NCBI GenBank assembly: GCA_000435535.1
Contig: FR884557.1
Coordinates: forward strand, 1-20,190
Source of the DNA: Clostridium sp. CAG:575
GTDB lineage: Bacteria; Bacillota; Clostridia; TANB77; CAG-508
Direction: 5' to 3'
Length of the DNA stretch: 20,190 nt
Shown: piece after piece, positions 1-7,288 of the stretch
Layout of the letters: every line of letters begins with the position of its first letter
Numbering within the stretch: position 1 is the stretch's first letter
Made by a program: the position numbers and the translations under genes
Notes under the pieces: generated by a model
Seen by the model: the letters and a program-made list of their open reading frames with translations, nothing else
The model's database searches: none
What the model was told of the DNA's origin: nothing

Positions 1-1
1 A

Positions 2-322
2 AAAGAAAGAGTATCAATTAAGAAAAGTGCTCCAAGTAATTGGTATGATTATAGTAATAGGAAATGGGCAAATATAGTGACAACAGCAAATGGAACAGAG
101 AGCTATTTTGTATGGATTCCAAGATATGAATATAGAATTTTGGAAGATAGAGAAAATGAAAGCTTAGACAATAAAAGAACAGATGTAAACTTTATAACTA
201 CAGATATAACTAATGATAATTGCTCAGCAGGATATAAAGTGCCAGAGGCGTTTACATGGGGAGATAATGGAGAGGTACAATTGACTGGATATTGGATGAG
301 TAAGTATCAGTTGAGTGAGTAA
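2..322 (+). CDS. C-terminal part of a clostridial surface protein (partial, 5' end outside window)
   Basis: The frame is open from the window edge and ends in TAA at 320-322, giving at least 106 residues. A GTG at 77 could be read as a start, but no ribosome binding site precedes it and the upstream residues (NWYDYSNRKWANIV) continue the same fold, so this is the tail of a longer protein. The motifs WANIV, FVWIPRYEY, YKVPEAFTWG and TGYWMSKY resemble, from memory, a repeated extracellular domain of clostridial surface proteins whose N-termini are often prepilin-like. The WIPRYEY and GYWMSKY pair is loosely reminiscent of FGE/sulfatase-modifying or C-type-lectin-like folds, which is only a guess. 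The protein stops directly after MSKYQLSE, where I would expect further sequence, so it may be truncated. Exact function is unknown. Confidence 0.7.
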   Translation, partial: KERVSIKKSAPSNWYDYSNRKWANIVTTANGTESYFVWIPRYEYRILEDRENESLDNKRTDVNFITTDITNDNCSAGYKVPEAFTWGDNGEVQLTGYWMSKYQLSE

Positions 323-410
323 AAATAGTAAGTTGATGTTATATGAATTTATTTGGTGTCGAATTTTGTGATGAAAAGTTTAATAAAAATTTAAAATTAT
401 GTTTACAACA

Positions 411-459
411 AGCATAGAATATGTTATAAATAGGATATCTATTTAGCATATTCTATGCT
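411..459 (+). terminator. Long AT-rich hairpin after the partial surface gene
   Basis: The 13-nt arm AGCATAGAATATG (411-423) is exactly complementary to 447-459. Inside it, a second 7-bp stem (427-433 with 439-445) closes a 5-nt loop. A short weak T stretch follows at 461-464. It lies about 90 bp after the stop codon of the preceding gene, so a terminator or 3'-end stabiliser is the simplest reading. Confidence 0.5.
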
Positions 460-508
460 ATTTTAGAATTAAAAAGAAATAGAAAATCATATTTTTATTT
501 CTTTTTTG

Positions 509-517
509 TGATATAAT
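509..517 (+). promoter_or_regulatory. Extended -10 promoter for the 446-residue protein
   Basis: TGATATAAT is a perfect TG-N-TATAAT extended -10 element, about 80 nt before the start codon at 597. No good -35 box is visible, as expected for extended -10 promoters. The same nine bases occur in the two island promoters at 13809-13817 and 15949-15957. Confidence 0.5.
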
Positions 518-596
518 ATAGTTAATGTTATGAGATATAATTTAGAATGAATTAATAGTTATATATTCTTTAGCAAAGTAAGAAAGGAACAAGAAT

Positions 597-1937
597 ATGA
601 ATAAAAAAGAATTAGAAATACTAAAGATTGAAGAGGATTTTAGAGATACATTAGAAAATGAATCAGCTAAAAATCAAAAAGAAAATATAAAAATAAAAAC
701 TTTAGATATAAAATTTATTGGAAAAGTAAGTTGGAAAGACAAAATAAATGGAAAAGGTTTAGAAGAGCCACTTTTTGAAGTAGAAAAAGAAATAGAAGAA
801 AGAAATCCAGATGGAACAGTATCTACAAAAAGAATAATTAATTATTATTTAAATAACAATTGTATTGCTGCGGCTTTAGAAGTGGGAAATCCAATATATA
901 GTGATAAATTTCAACAATTTGAATTAGATAAATTGAATGGTGTTAAAGAATTATTAAATAATACATCAGAGCAAGAAATAGAAAATAATTCATTAAATAA
1001 ATTAGAAAGTAAGGAAAGAGAAGAAGCAGTAGAAGCTAATTCAAAAGAAAATACATTATCTAAAAAACAAACAGAACAGGTAAAAGTAAATGGTATTCAA
1101 AAAATAGATTTAAATAAATTAACAGATGGTAAAGAGAGTTTAGGTAAAAAATTAGACTTAGATGAGTATGATAGCTTGGAAATTATATATTCTGATAAAG
1201 TAAATGATATTTCCAAAAGTGAAAATAGAAAAAATACAACATATTCAATAGTTGGTATTACAAGAGATGGTGATGCAAAAGTACTAAATGATGAGTTTGA
1301 TTTAGATAATACGGTTGGAAATAATGCTAGTAGAGAACAATCAAAAATAAGAGCAGATGGAACAGCAACAAGAGATAATAGAGATACATCAGTATTTACA
1401 AGAAAATCGAATGGAGCAAGTATTGGATTTGAAAATAATCAAGGTAATGTTAATGCATTTTATTATCAAAAAACAGCAGAAGAGAATGAAAATATAGGGA
1501 TTCAAATTGAAACTTCAAAGACACAAGTTATTCCAATTGAAACAAGAGAAATAATGAATAAAAATAAAGGAATATATCAAAAAGATAAAGTACAAAATGA
1601 AATAGAAGAACATACAGAGGAAGGGTGTAACCCAGATAATGTAAAGGATTTTGACGGAGATGAGAATACAATAACTCATGAACATGCAGAAAATTATGGA
1701 GATAACTTAAGTAATGGAAGAACAGTGGAAGATATTGTTTTAGAAATATATAATTATGAAAATGAAGAAGGGGAAGAAAAAATAAAAGAGTTATTTACAG
1801 AGGATGAAGTGAAGGATAAGTTCTTAAGAGAATTAAAAGAAAATGAAGAAAATATATCTTTAGAACAAATTATAGAAAATGTTAAAGAAGAAATGAATGA
1901 AGATGCAGAAATTTTTACTAGAGAACATAAAATTTAA
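597..1937 (+). CDS. Acidic, low-complexity protein of unknown function (446 aa)
   Basis: I do not recognise a named family. The ATG at 597 has a clear ribosome binding site, AAGAAAGGAA (580-589). The protein is very rich in Glu, Lys and Asn, with no signal peptide and no transmembrane segment, so it is probably cytoplasmic. A first compact region (about residues 30-125) contains FIGKVSWKD and IINYYLNNNCIAAALEVGNP. A charged linker (about 125-180) follows. A second structured region (about 180-365) contains YDSLEIIYSDKV, TTYSIVGITRDGDAKVL, KIRADGTATRDNRD, ENIGIQIETSKTQVIPIETRE, HTEEGCNPDNVKDFDGDENT and THEHAEN. The His- and Asp-rich end of this region could bind metal, but that is inference. 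The C-terminal 80 residues are acidic and helical. It is transcribed alone between two hairpins, which suggests an independent cargo gene. Confidence 0.8.
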   Translation: MNKKELEILKIEEDFRDTLENESAKNQKENIKIKTLDIKFIGKVSWKDKINGKGLEEPLFEVEKEIEERNPDGTVSTKRIINYYLNNNCIAAALEVGNPIYSDKFQQFELDKLNGVKELLNNTSEQEIENNSLNKLESKEREEAVEANSKENTLSKKQTEQVKVNGIQKIDLNKLTDGKESLGKKLDLDEYDSLEIIYSDKVNDISKSENRKNTTYSIVGITRDGDAKVLNDEFDLDNTVGNNASREQSKIRADGTATRDNRDTSVFTRKSNGASIGFENNQGNVNAFYYQKTAEENENIGIQIETSKTQVIPIETREIMNKNKGIYQKDKVQNEIEEHTEEGCNPDNVKDFDGDENTITHEHAENYGDNLSNGRTVEDIVLEIYNYENEEGEEKIKELFTEDEVKDKFLRELKENEENISLEQIIENVKEEMNEDAEIFTREHKI

Positions 1938-1974
1938 TAAAATTAAATTATTTATTAAAAGATTGAGTACAGTT

Positions 1975-2020
1975 TAGAGCTAGATTTTGGCAAAGTTTGT
2001 TTTGCTATAATCTAGCTCTA
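1975..2020 (+). terminator. Terminator hairpin after the 446-residue protein
   Basis: The 12-nt arm TAGAGCTAGATT (1975-1986) is exactly complementary to 2009-2020, with an inner GCAAA/TTTGC stem (1990-1994 with 2001-2005). A T-rich stretch follows at 2021-2034. It lies 38 bp after the stop codon, consistent with an intrinsic terminator. Confidence 0.65.
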
Positions 2021-2024
2021 TTTG

Positions 2025-2054
2025 TTCACTTTTTATAATTCGACAAAATATAAT
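2025..2054 (+). promoter_or_regulatory. Probable promoter of the FeoA-like gene
   Basis: TTCACT (2025-2030), an 18-nt spacer and TATAAT (2049-2054) form a plausible sigma-A promoter, and a second TATAAT lies at 2059-2064. The 7-nt arms AATTCGA (2037-2043) and TCGAATT (2064-2070) flank both -10 boxes as an inverted repeat, a possible operator. Confidence 0.4.
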
Positions 2055-2134
2055 ATAGTATAATCGAATTTTGGACCAATTTGTATTTAAAAATTTAGTT
2101 ATATATATTAGCTTTGGGAGGAAAATTATATAAA

Positions 2135-2365
2135 ATGAATAGAATGAGTTTAGATAAATTACCAATTAATATTGTAGGTAAGGTAAATGATATAAAATGT
2201 GTTGAAGGAATAAAAAGAAGATTATTAGATTTAGGAATTATAAAAGGAACAAAAATAGAACCTGTTTTACTTAGCCCATCTGGAGATCCAAGGGCATTTT
2301 CTGTTAGAGGTACACTTATTGCTATTAGAAAAGAAGATGCCGAAAATATTGAGGTGATTTTATAA
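2135..2365 (+). CDS. feoA: FeoA-family SH3-like small protein (76 aa)
   Basis: FeoA proteins are small cytoplasmic SH3-like domains that assist the ferrous iron transporter FeoB. Family features visible here are a strand-rich chain of about 75 residues, IKRRLLDLGIIKGTKIEPVLLSPSGDP (RRLxDLGxxxGxxIxxxxxxPxGDP) and a closing AIRKEDAENIEV (AIRxxxAxxIxV). The ATG at 2135 is chosen because GGAGG (2117-2121) lies 13 nt upstream. A TTG at 2114 would overlap that Shine-Dalgarno sequence. No feoB follows: the next gene is a convergent tetR. It may therefore be an orphan FeoA domain acting elsewhere, or work with a FeoB encoded at another locus. Family assignment is confident; a role in iron transport is inferred. 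Confidence 0.85.
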   Translation: MNRMSLDKLPINIVGKVNDIKCVEGIKRRLLDLGIIKGTKIEPVLLSPSGDPRAFSVRGTLIAIRKEDAENIEVIL

Positions 2366-2391
2366 AATACGCGAGTTTAAAAATATTTTAA

Positions 2392-2452
2392 AGAGTATAT
2401 ATAATAATTTGTGTAAAGTCTAAAGTCCACGCAAACTTATTATATATACTCT
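2392..2452. terminator. 61-bp hairpin between convergent feoA-like and tetR genes
   Basis: The 16-nt arm AGAGTATATATAATAA (2392-2407) is exactly complementary to 2437-2452, and an inner stem pairs 2408-2414 with 2429-2435 allowing one G-U. The structure lies between two convergent genes and has T-rich sequence outside either arm, so it probably terminates transcription from both sides. Confidence 0.6.
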
Positions 2453-2479
2453 AGTGTATTTATGCTTGATTTTATTTTA

Positions 2480-3064
2480 TTAATTTTCTAACAAGTTGCG
2501 AATGACTTTATATAGATATGGTTTGTAATCTTCTATTGAAAGAGGGTCTTTATATAAAATAGAATTGAAACATGTAGAGCCAACAAGTTCAATTATCATG
2601 AATAGTGTTACATCAGGATTTTCTAATTTTACATTATTTTCTTTAATGCCTTGCATAAATAAATTGTATAGGTTGTTTTCTTCAACTTTATCTTGTAATT
2701 TTAGTATAGTTTTATTATAGACTCCCCAAGATAAATTCTTAGAAATAAATTTTAATAGTAATGGATTTTTTGTTAATTCATCAATTACATAATTTATAAT
2801 ATATATAATTTGGTCAGAAAAATTTGTAATATATGTTTTTCTTAAAGAATTCAGAGCATCTGAAAAAAGTTTTTCGGATTTTTTTGCGATTAGTATATCT
2901 CTAATTTGATATTTATCTTTAAAATATAAGTAAAAAGTGCCTTTTGCAACGTCGGCAGAGTCTACTATATCTTGAATTGACGTTTCTTTAATTCCTTTTT
3001 CTGTGAATAATTTAAAAGCAGTATTTAATAATCTATTTTCTTTTTCAAATTTATCATTTTTCAT
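2480..3064 (-). CDS. TetR/AcrR-family transcriptional regulator (194 aa)
   Basis: This is a one-component repressor type with an N-terminal helix-turn-helix and a C-terminal ligand/dimer domain. The DNA-binding region is about residues 8-55: AFKLFTEKGIKETSIQDIV, then DVAKGTFYLYFKDK, the classic TetR recognition-helix signature (VAKGTFYxYFxxK). The remaining 140 residues are helical and typical of a TetR ligand pocket. The length matches the family norm of about 190. The start is supported by an AAGAAAGGAT ribosome binding site on the minus strand. It is transcribed divergently from priA. A palindrome TTGACT-GTT-AGTCAA (3151-3165) overlaps its -35 box, so autorepression is likely. No efflux pump or enzyme typical of a TetR target is adjacent, so the ligand and regulon are unknown. 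Confidence 0.92.
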   Translation of the reverse strand: MKNDKFEKENRLLNTAFKLFTEKGIKETSIQDIVDSADVAKGTFYLYFKDKYQIRDILIAKKSEKLFSDALNSLRKTYITNFSDQIIYIINYVIDELTKNPLLLKFISKNLSWGVYNKTILKLQDKVEENNLYNLFMQGIKENNVKLENPDVTLFMIIELVGSTCFNSILYKDPLSIEDYKPYLYKVIRNLLEN

Positions 3065-3136
3065 TATTATAATCCTTTCTTTGTTGGTAAGATATGTTAA
3101 AACTATATGTTTAATATCCTAGATATCATTAAGTTT

Positions 3137-3165
3137 ATTATGCCATAACTTTGACTGTTAGTCAA
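3137..3165 (-). promoter_or_regulatory. tetR promoter (minus strand)
   Basis: Read on the minus strand, TTGACT (3165-3160), a 17-nt spacer and CATAAT (3142-3137) form a near-consensus sigma-A promoter driving tetR. Its -35 box is one arm of the palindrome at 3151-3165. Confidence 0.65.
3151..3165. promoter_or_regulatory. Palindromic candidate TetR operator shared by two -35 boxes
   Basis: TTGACT-GTT-AGTCAA is a perfect 6-3-6 palindrome in the tetR-priA intergenic region. Each arm is also the -35 hexamer of one of the two divergent promoters. A TetR dimer bound here would block RNA polymerase in both directions. Binding by the neighbouring TetR is inferred from position and symmetry. Confidence 0.55.
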
Positions 3166-3179
3166 GATAATCGTATATT
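3151..3179 (+). promoter_or_regulatory. priA promoter
   Basis: TTGACT (3151-3156), a 17-nt spacer and TATATT (3174-3179) form a good sigma-A promoter about 55 nt before the priA start. The -35 box is the left arm of the palindrome shared with the divergent tetR promoter. Confidence 0.6.
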
Positions 3180-3232
3180 TTCTTACTGAACTGTAACAAA
3201 GCAAATTAAGAGAGGAGTCTTTATAAAAAATA

Positions 3233-5449
3233 ATGATTGCAGAAGTAATAATTAATAGTTCAGCTAAAAAATTAAACAGAACATTTGATTATCATATTCC
3301 AAGTGATATAGAAGAAATTGTAGAAATTGGAACAAAAGTATTAATTCCATTTGGTAAAGGTCAAAGGCTTGAGGAAGCACATGTTATAAAAATTAAAGAA
3401 AAATCAAATTTTGAAGTAAAAGATATAGTAAAAGTTGAAACAGGACTTACAGATAATCAAATTGAACTTGCAAAGTGGATGGCAAATAGATATTTTTGCA
3501 ATATTTCAGATTGTATAAAATTGATGCAGACTCCAGGAACAAGAACTAAAACTATTCAAAATAGAGTGCAAGATAAAAAAATAAATGTTGTTTATTTAAA
3601 AAAACAGATTGATGAAATTAATTTTGATATAGAAGCGGGTAAAATAAAATCAGAAAAACAAAAAAGAGTATTGAATTTTGTAAAAGATAATGAAGCTTGT
3701 ACTGTTACAGAAATTGAAAATTTTGCAGATTGTACAAGAGGTGTTGTTAATACATTAGTTAAAAATGGATATTTAGAAATTACAGAACAAAAAATTGAAA
3801 GAAATCCACTAATATATAAAAAAGTTGAAACAAGCCAAAATTTAAAATTAACAGAAGAACAATTAGAAGCATATCAAAAAATAGAGCAAGCAATAGATAG
3901 AAATGAATATGAAACATTTTTGTTGTATGGTGTTACAGGCTCTGGAAAAACTGAAATATATTTGCAATTAATAGACAAAGTTATAAAACAGGACAAGTCT
4001 GCAATTGTTTTAGTTCCAGAGATTTCATTAACTCCACAAATGTTAAATAGATTTATTTCAAGATTTGGAAAAGAAGAAATAGCTGTTTTACATAGTAAAT
4101 TATCAATTGGAGAAAGACATGATGAATGGGAAAAGATAAACGATGGAAGTGCTAGAATTGTAATAGGTGCAAGGTCTGCAATTTTTGCACCAGTAAAAAA
4201 TTTAGGAATTATTTTAGTAGATGAAGAACACGATGCATCTTATAAATCTGAATCAACACCAAAATATCAAGCAAAAGAAATTGCAGAGAAAATAGCAAAA
4301 GAAAATCAAATACCGGTTGTTTTAGGAAGTGCAACTCCAGATTTAAACTCATTTTATAAAGCTGAAACTGGAGAATATACGTTGTTGAAGTTAACAAAAA
4401 GAGCAAATAAGTCAAATTTGCCTAGTGTAGAAATTGTAGATTTAAAACAAGAATTAGCAAATGGAAATCGTTCTATGTTAAGTTTTGATTTGTATCAATC
4501 TATAGAAGAAAATTTGAAAAATAAATTACAAACAATTCTATTTTTGAATAGAAGAGGATATTCAACATTTATTATGTGTAGAAATTGTGGGTATACTGTA
4601 AAATGTAAAAACTGTAATATAAGTATGACATATCATAGTTACGAAAATAAATTAAAGTGTCATTATTGTGGATATGAAGAAAAATTAATGAAAATTTGTC
4701 CAGAATGTGGAAGTGATAAAATTAGATATTTTGGAACAGGAACTCAGAAACTTGAACAAGAAATACATAAACAATTTCCACAAGCCAAAACAATTAGAAT
4801 GGATGTAGATACAGTTACAAAGAAAAATTCACATGAACAGATTTTAGAAAAATTTAAAAATGAAGATATAGATATTTTGATAGGGACACAGATGGTTGTA
4901 AAAGGACATCATTTTCCTAAGGTAACTTTGGTAGGTGTTATAGCAGCAGATAGTTCATTAAGTATTGATGATTATAGAGCAACAGAGAGGACGTTTCAAA
5001 TTTTAACACAAGTGGCAGGAAGGGCTGGACGAGAAAACTTACCAGGGAAAGTTATAATACAAACATATAACCCAGATAATTTTAGCATACAAGCAGCACA
5101 AAAACAAAATTATGATCAATTTTATGAAACAGAAATGGAACTAAGAAAACAGTTGAAATATCCACCATTTTGCGATATAATACTTATAGGCTTTAATAGC
5201 ACTGATGAAAAAGAGATAAAAAAAGTATCAGAGCAAATGTACGAAAAAATAATAAATACATCTGTATTTAAAGAAAAAGATGAATATGAGATGCCTAAAT
5301 TTAATGTATTTAAGCCAATGCCATCTCCAATAGATAAAATTCAAAATAAATTTAGATGGAGAATTATAATAAAAGGTAATATGACTTTAGAGGCAAATCA
5401 ATCATTAAATGGGATACTAAAAGAAATGTATGATAAAAGAAATGTATGA
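3233..5449 (+). CDS. priA: Primosomal protein N', replication restart DNA helicase
   Basis: PriA recognises stalled or repaired forks, unwinds DNA 3' to 5' and reloads the replicative helicase. The N-terminal 3'-end-binding domain (about residues 1-100) contains FDYHIP and WMANRY. A winged-helix region follows (about 110-200). The helicase core has Walker A GVTGSGKT (233-240), VLVPEISLTPQM, and the DEEH box (330-333). The zinc module carries all eight expected cysteines (449, 452, 458, 461, 476, 479, 489, 492). The second helicase lobe shows GTGTQKLEQE, GTQMVVKGHHFP and TQVAGRAGR. The length of 738 residues is normal for firmicute PriA. The ATG at 3233 follows an AGAGGAG about 15 nt upstream, slightly long. 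It precedes def and fmt, the common priA-def-fmt order. Unusually, its promoter appears to share an operator with tetR. Confidence 0.98.
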   Translation: MIAEVIINSSAKKLNRTFDYHIPSDIEEIVEIGTKVLIPFGKGQRLEEAHVIKIKEKSNFEVKDIVKVETGLTDNQIELAKWMANRYFCNISDCIKLMQTPGTRTKTIQNRVQDKKINVVYLKKQIDEINFDIEAGKIKSEKQKRVLNFVKDNEACTVTEIENFADCTRGVVNTLVKNGYLEITEQKIERNPLIYKKVETSQNLKLTEEQLEAYQKIEQAIDRNEYETFLLYGVTGSGKTEIYLQLIDKVIKQDKSAIVLVPEISLTPQMLNRFISRFGKEEIAVLHSKLSIGERHDEWEKINDGSARIVIGARSAIFAPVKNLGIILVDEEHDASYKSESTPKYQAKEIAEKIAKENQIPVVLGSATPDLNSFYKAETGEYTLLKLTKRANKSNLPSVEIVDLKQELANGNRSMLSFDLYQSIEENLKNKLQTILFLNRRGYSTFIMCRNCGYTVKCKNCNISMTYHSYENKLKCHYCGYEEKLMKICPECGSDKIRYFGTGTQKLEQEIHKQFPQAKTIRMDVDTVTKKNSHEQILEKFKNEDIDILIGTQMVVKGHHFPKVTLVGVIAADSSLSIDDYRATERTFQILTQVAGRAGRENLPGKVIIQTYNPDNFSIQAAQKQNYDQFYETEMELRKQLKYPPFCDIILIGFNSTDEKEIKKVSEQMYEKIINTSVFKEKDEYEMPKFNVFKPMPSPIDKIQNKFRWRIIIKGNMTLEANQSLNGILKEMYDKRNV

Positions 5450-5613
5450 TATAAATTATAAAAATACTACTATAACAATAGATGTAAATCCCAATAATAT
5501 GATGTAAGGACGTAGAAGTTTTTTATGGGATATTTTGCTTATATCGAATAGAAGCATAACATGTAGAAATAGTTAAATCAGATAAAAAGTTTGAAGGAAG
5601 GAATGTGATAAAA

Positions 5614-6093
5614 ATGGCAATCAGAAACTTAAGATATGAAGGAGACGAAATTTTAAAGAAAAAATCCAGAGAAGTAGAAATAATAGATGATAAAATACAA
5701 CAATTAATTGATGATATGATAGAAACAATGCACAAGTATAATGGTGTTGGACTAGCTGCTGTGCAAGTTGGAATTCTAAAAAGAGTAGTTGTAATTGATA
5801 CTTATGAAGATGATGGACCAATTGCATTAATAAATCCTGTTATTTTAAAAACAAAAGGCGAAAGAGAAGTAGAAGAAGGATGTTTAAGTTTTCCAAATAA
5901 ATTTGCAAAAGTAATAAGACCAGAAGAAGTAGTGGCAGAATATACAGATAGAAATGGTAAGAGAATAAAAGTTAAAGCAAAAGAATTATTGGCACAAGCA
6001 ATTTGCCATGAATTAGACCATTTAGATGGAGAGGTATTTGTTGATAAAATGATTCCAGGAACTTTAGAATATGTAAAAGATGAACAAAAATAG
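5614..6093 (+). CDS. def: Peptide deformylase
   Basis: This is a metal-dependent hydrolase that removes the formyl group from the N-terminal methionine of nascent proteins and releases formate. All three family motifs are intact: GVGLAAVQ (44-51), EEGCLS with the metal-binding Cys90, and HELDH with His132, Glu133 and His136. At 159 residues it is a compact type 1-like enzyme. The ATG at 5614 is preferred over an in-frame GTG at 5605. The AAGGAA at 5598-5603 sits 10 nt before the ATG but only 1 nt before the GTG, and [21 protein letters not shown] matches the usual Def N-terminus. It lies 164 bp after priA and 88 bp before fmt. Confidence 0.97.
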   Translation: MAIRNLRYEGDEILKKKSREVEIIDDKIQQLIDDMIETMHKYNGVGLAAVQVGILKRVVVIDTYEDDGPIALINPVILKTKGEREVEEGCLSFPNKFAKVIRPEEVVAEYTDRNGKRIKVKAKELLAQAICHELDHLDGEVFVDKMIPGTLEYVKDEQK

Positions 6094-6181
6094 TCTAAAT
6101 TTCTATTGTGATTTTTATAAATAGTATTTTTTCATTTTAATTATATAAAATTGATTTTTAAATTAGAATAGGAGGTAATTT

Positions 6182-7141
6182 ATGCTAAATATCTTATTTA
6201 TGGGAACACCTGACTTTGCAGAAGAAAGTTTAAAATCTATAGATAAAGCAGGTTTTAATATATTAGGTGTGGTTACAAACCCAGACAAACCAAAGGGAAG
6301 AGGCATGAAAATGGTTTCTTCACCAGTAAAAGAATATGCTTTAGAAAAAAATATACCAGTGTATCAACCAATAAAAGTAAGAAATAATCCTGAATTTATA
6401 GAAGAAGTAAGAAAAATGAATCCAGATGTTATATGTGTTGTTGCATATGGCAAAATTTTACCAGAGGAATTATTAAAAATCCCTAAACTGGGGTGTATAA
6501 ATGTACATGGTTCATTACTTCCTAAATATAGAGGAGCAGCTCCAATTCAATGGGCTGTTATAAACGGAGATAAAAAGACAGGAATCACAACAATGTATAT
6601 GGATGTTGGAATGGACACAGGAGATATGATTCTTAAAAAAGAAGTAGATATTGGAGGTAATGAAACAACTGGAGAATTATGGGATAGATTAGCTAAAATA
6701 GGTGGAGAATTATTAGTAGAAACTTTAAATAAAATTGAAGATGGAACTGCTCCAAGAGAAAAACAAGGAGAAAATTTTACAATGGCTCCAATGCTAAATA
6801 AAGAAATGTCAAAAATTGATTGGGAAAATCAATCTGCTATTCAAATAAAAAATCTAGTTAGAGGATTAAATCCAATTATGGGAGCATACTGCTATTTAAA
6901 TGATAAAAAAATAAAATTTTGGAAAGTAGATGTGGTAAATAAATTTGAAAGTGAAATAAAAGACATTAACAAATTGGAAAACGGAACAGTGTTAATTGCT
7001 GACCCAAAAGAAGGATTATTTATTAAAACAAAAGAAGGAATTTTGGAAGTTTTGGAAATACAAGGAGAAAATGCAAAAAGAATGCCAATAGGAGATTTTC
7101 TAAGAGGAAATAAATGCCCTAAAGAGATAGTCCTAAAGTAG
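6182..7141 (+). CDS. fmt: Methionyl-tRNA formyltransferase
   Basis: Fmt transfers the formyl group of 10-formyltetrahydrofolate to Met-tRNA(fMet) so that translation can start. The N-terminal Rossmann-like domain begins ILFMGTPDFA and contains TNPDKPKGRG, the tRNA-binding loop region. The catalytic triad is present as Asn107 and His109 (INVHGSLLPKYRGAAP) and Asp145 (GMDTGD). The C-terminal OB-like domain (about 205-319) contains IKNLVRGLNPIMGAYCY and GDFLRG. The length of 319 is typical. AGGAGGT (6170-6176) precedes the ATG at a good distance. The partner enzymes def (upstream) and fhs (about 5 kb downstream) are in the same window. Confidence 0.98.
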   Translation: MLNILFMGTPDFAEESLKSIDKAGFNILGVVTNPDKPKGRGMKMVSSPVKEYALEKNIPVYQPIKVRNNPEFIEEVRKMNPDVICVVAYGKILPEELLKIPKLGCINVHGSLLPKYRGAAPIQWAVINGDKKTGITTMYMDVGMDTGDMILKKEVDIGGNETTGELWDRLAKIGGELLVETLNKIEDGTAPREKQGENFTMAPMLNKEMSKIDWENQSAIQIKNLVRGLNPIMGAYCYLNDKKIKFWKVDVVNKFESEIKDINKLENGTVLIADPKEGLFIKTKEGILEVLEIQGENAKRMPIGDFLRGNKCPKEIVLK

Positions 7142-7165
7142 TAAAGAATATAATTAATTTAATAT

Positions 7166-7220
7166 GTGTCCCTGTAGGACAAAAATGTCCCACAAGAACC
7201 GTCCCTGTGGGACAAAAAAA
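7166..7220. repeat. GTCCC repeat/hairpin element between fmt and asp23
   Basis: Two direct copies of GTCCCTGTRGGACAAAAA (7168-7185 and 7201-7218) differ at one base. They frame an inverted repeat, TGTCCCAC (7186-7193) with GTGGGACA (7207-7214), and contain GAACCGTCCC. The GC-rich stems stand out from the AT-rich surroundings. From memory, similar GAACCGTCCC-type short repeats are dispersed in clostridial genomes. On the minus strand the large stem is followed by a T run, so it would also work as a terminator in that direction, although no minus-strand gene lies here. Confidence 0.7.
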
Positions 7221-7233
7221 TATACAAAAAAGG

Positions 7234-7262
7234 TTGTAAAAAAGTATTATAATTGATATACT
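7234..7262 (+). promoter_or_regulatory. asp23 promoter
   Basis: TTGTAA (7234-7239), a 17-nt spacer and TATACT (7257-7262) with an upstream TG (extended -10) form a strong promoter 27 nt before the asp23 start. The ribosome binding site AAAGGAGGT (7274-7282) is near-perfect, suggesting high expression. Confidence 0.6.
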
Positions 7263-7288
7263 TATAACATAATAAAGGAGGTTTCGTT

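Noticed and set aside
471..506. Second terminator (AAAAAGAAATA with TATTTCTTTTT) before the 446-residue protein
   Set aside because: The stem is nearly all A-U and overlaps the promoter region; chance pairing is likely in such AT-rich sequence.
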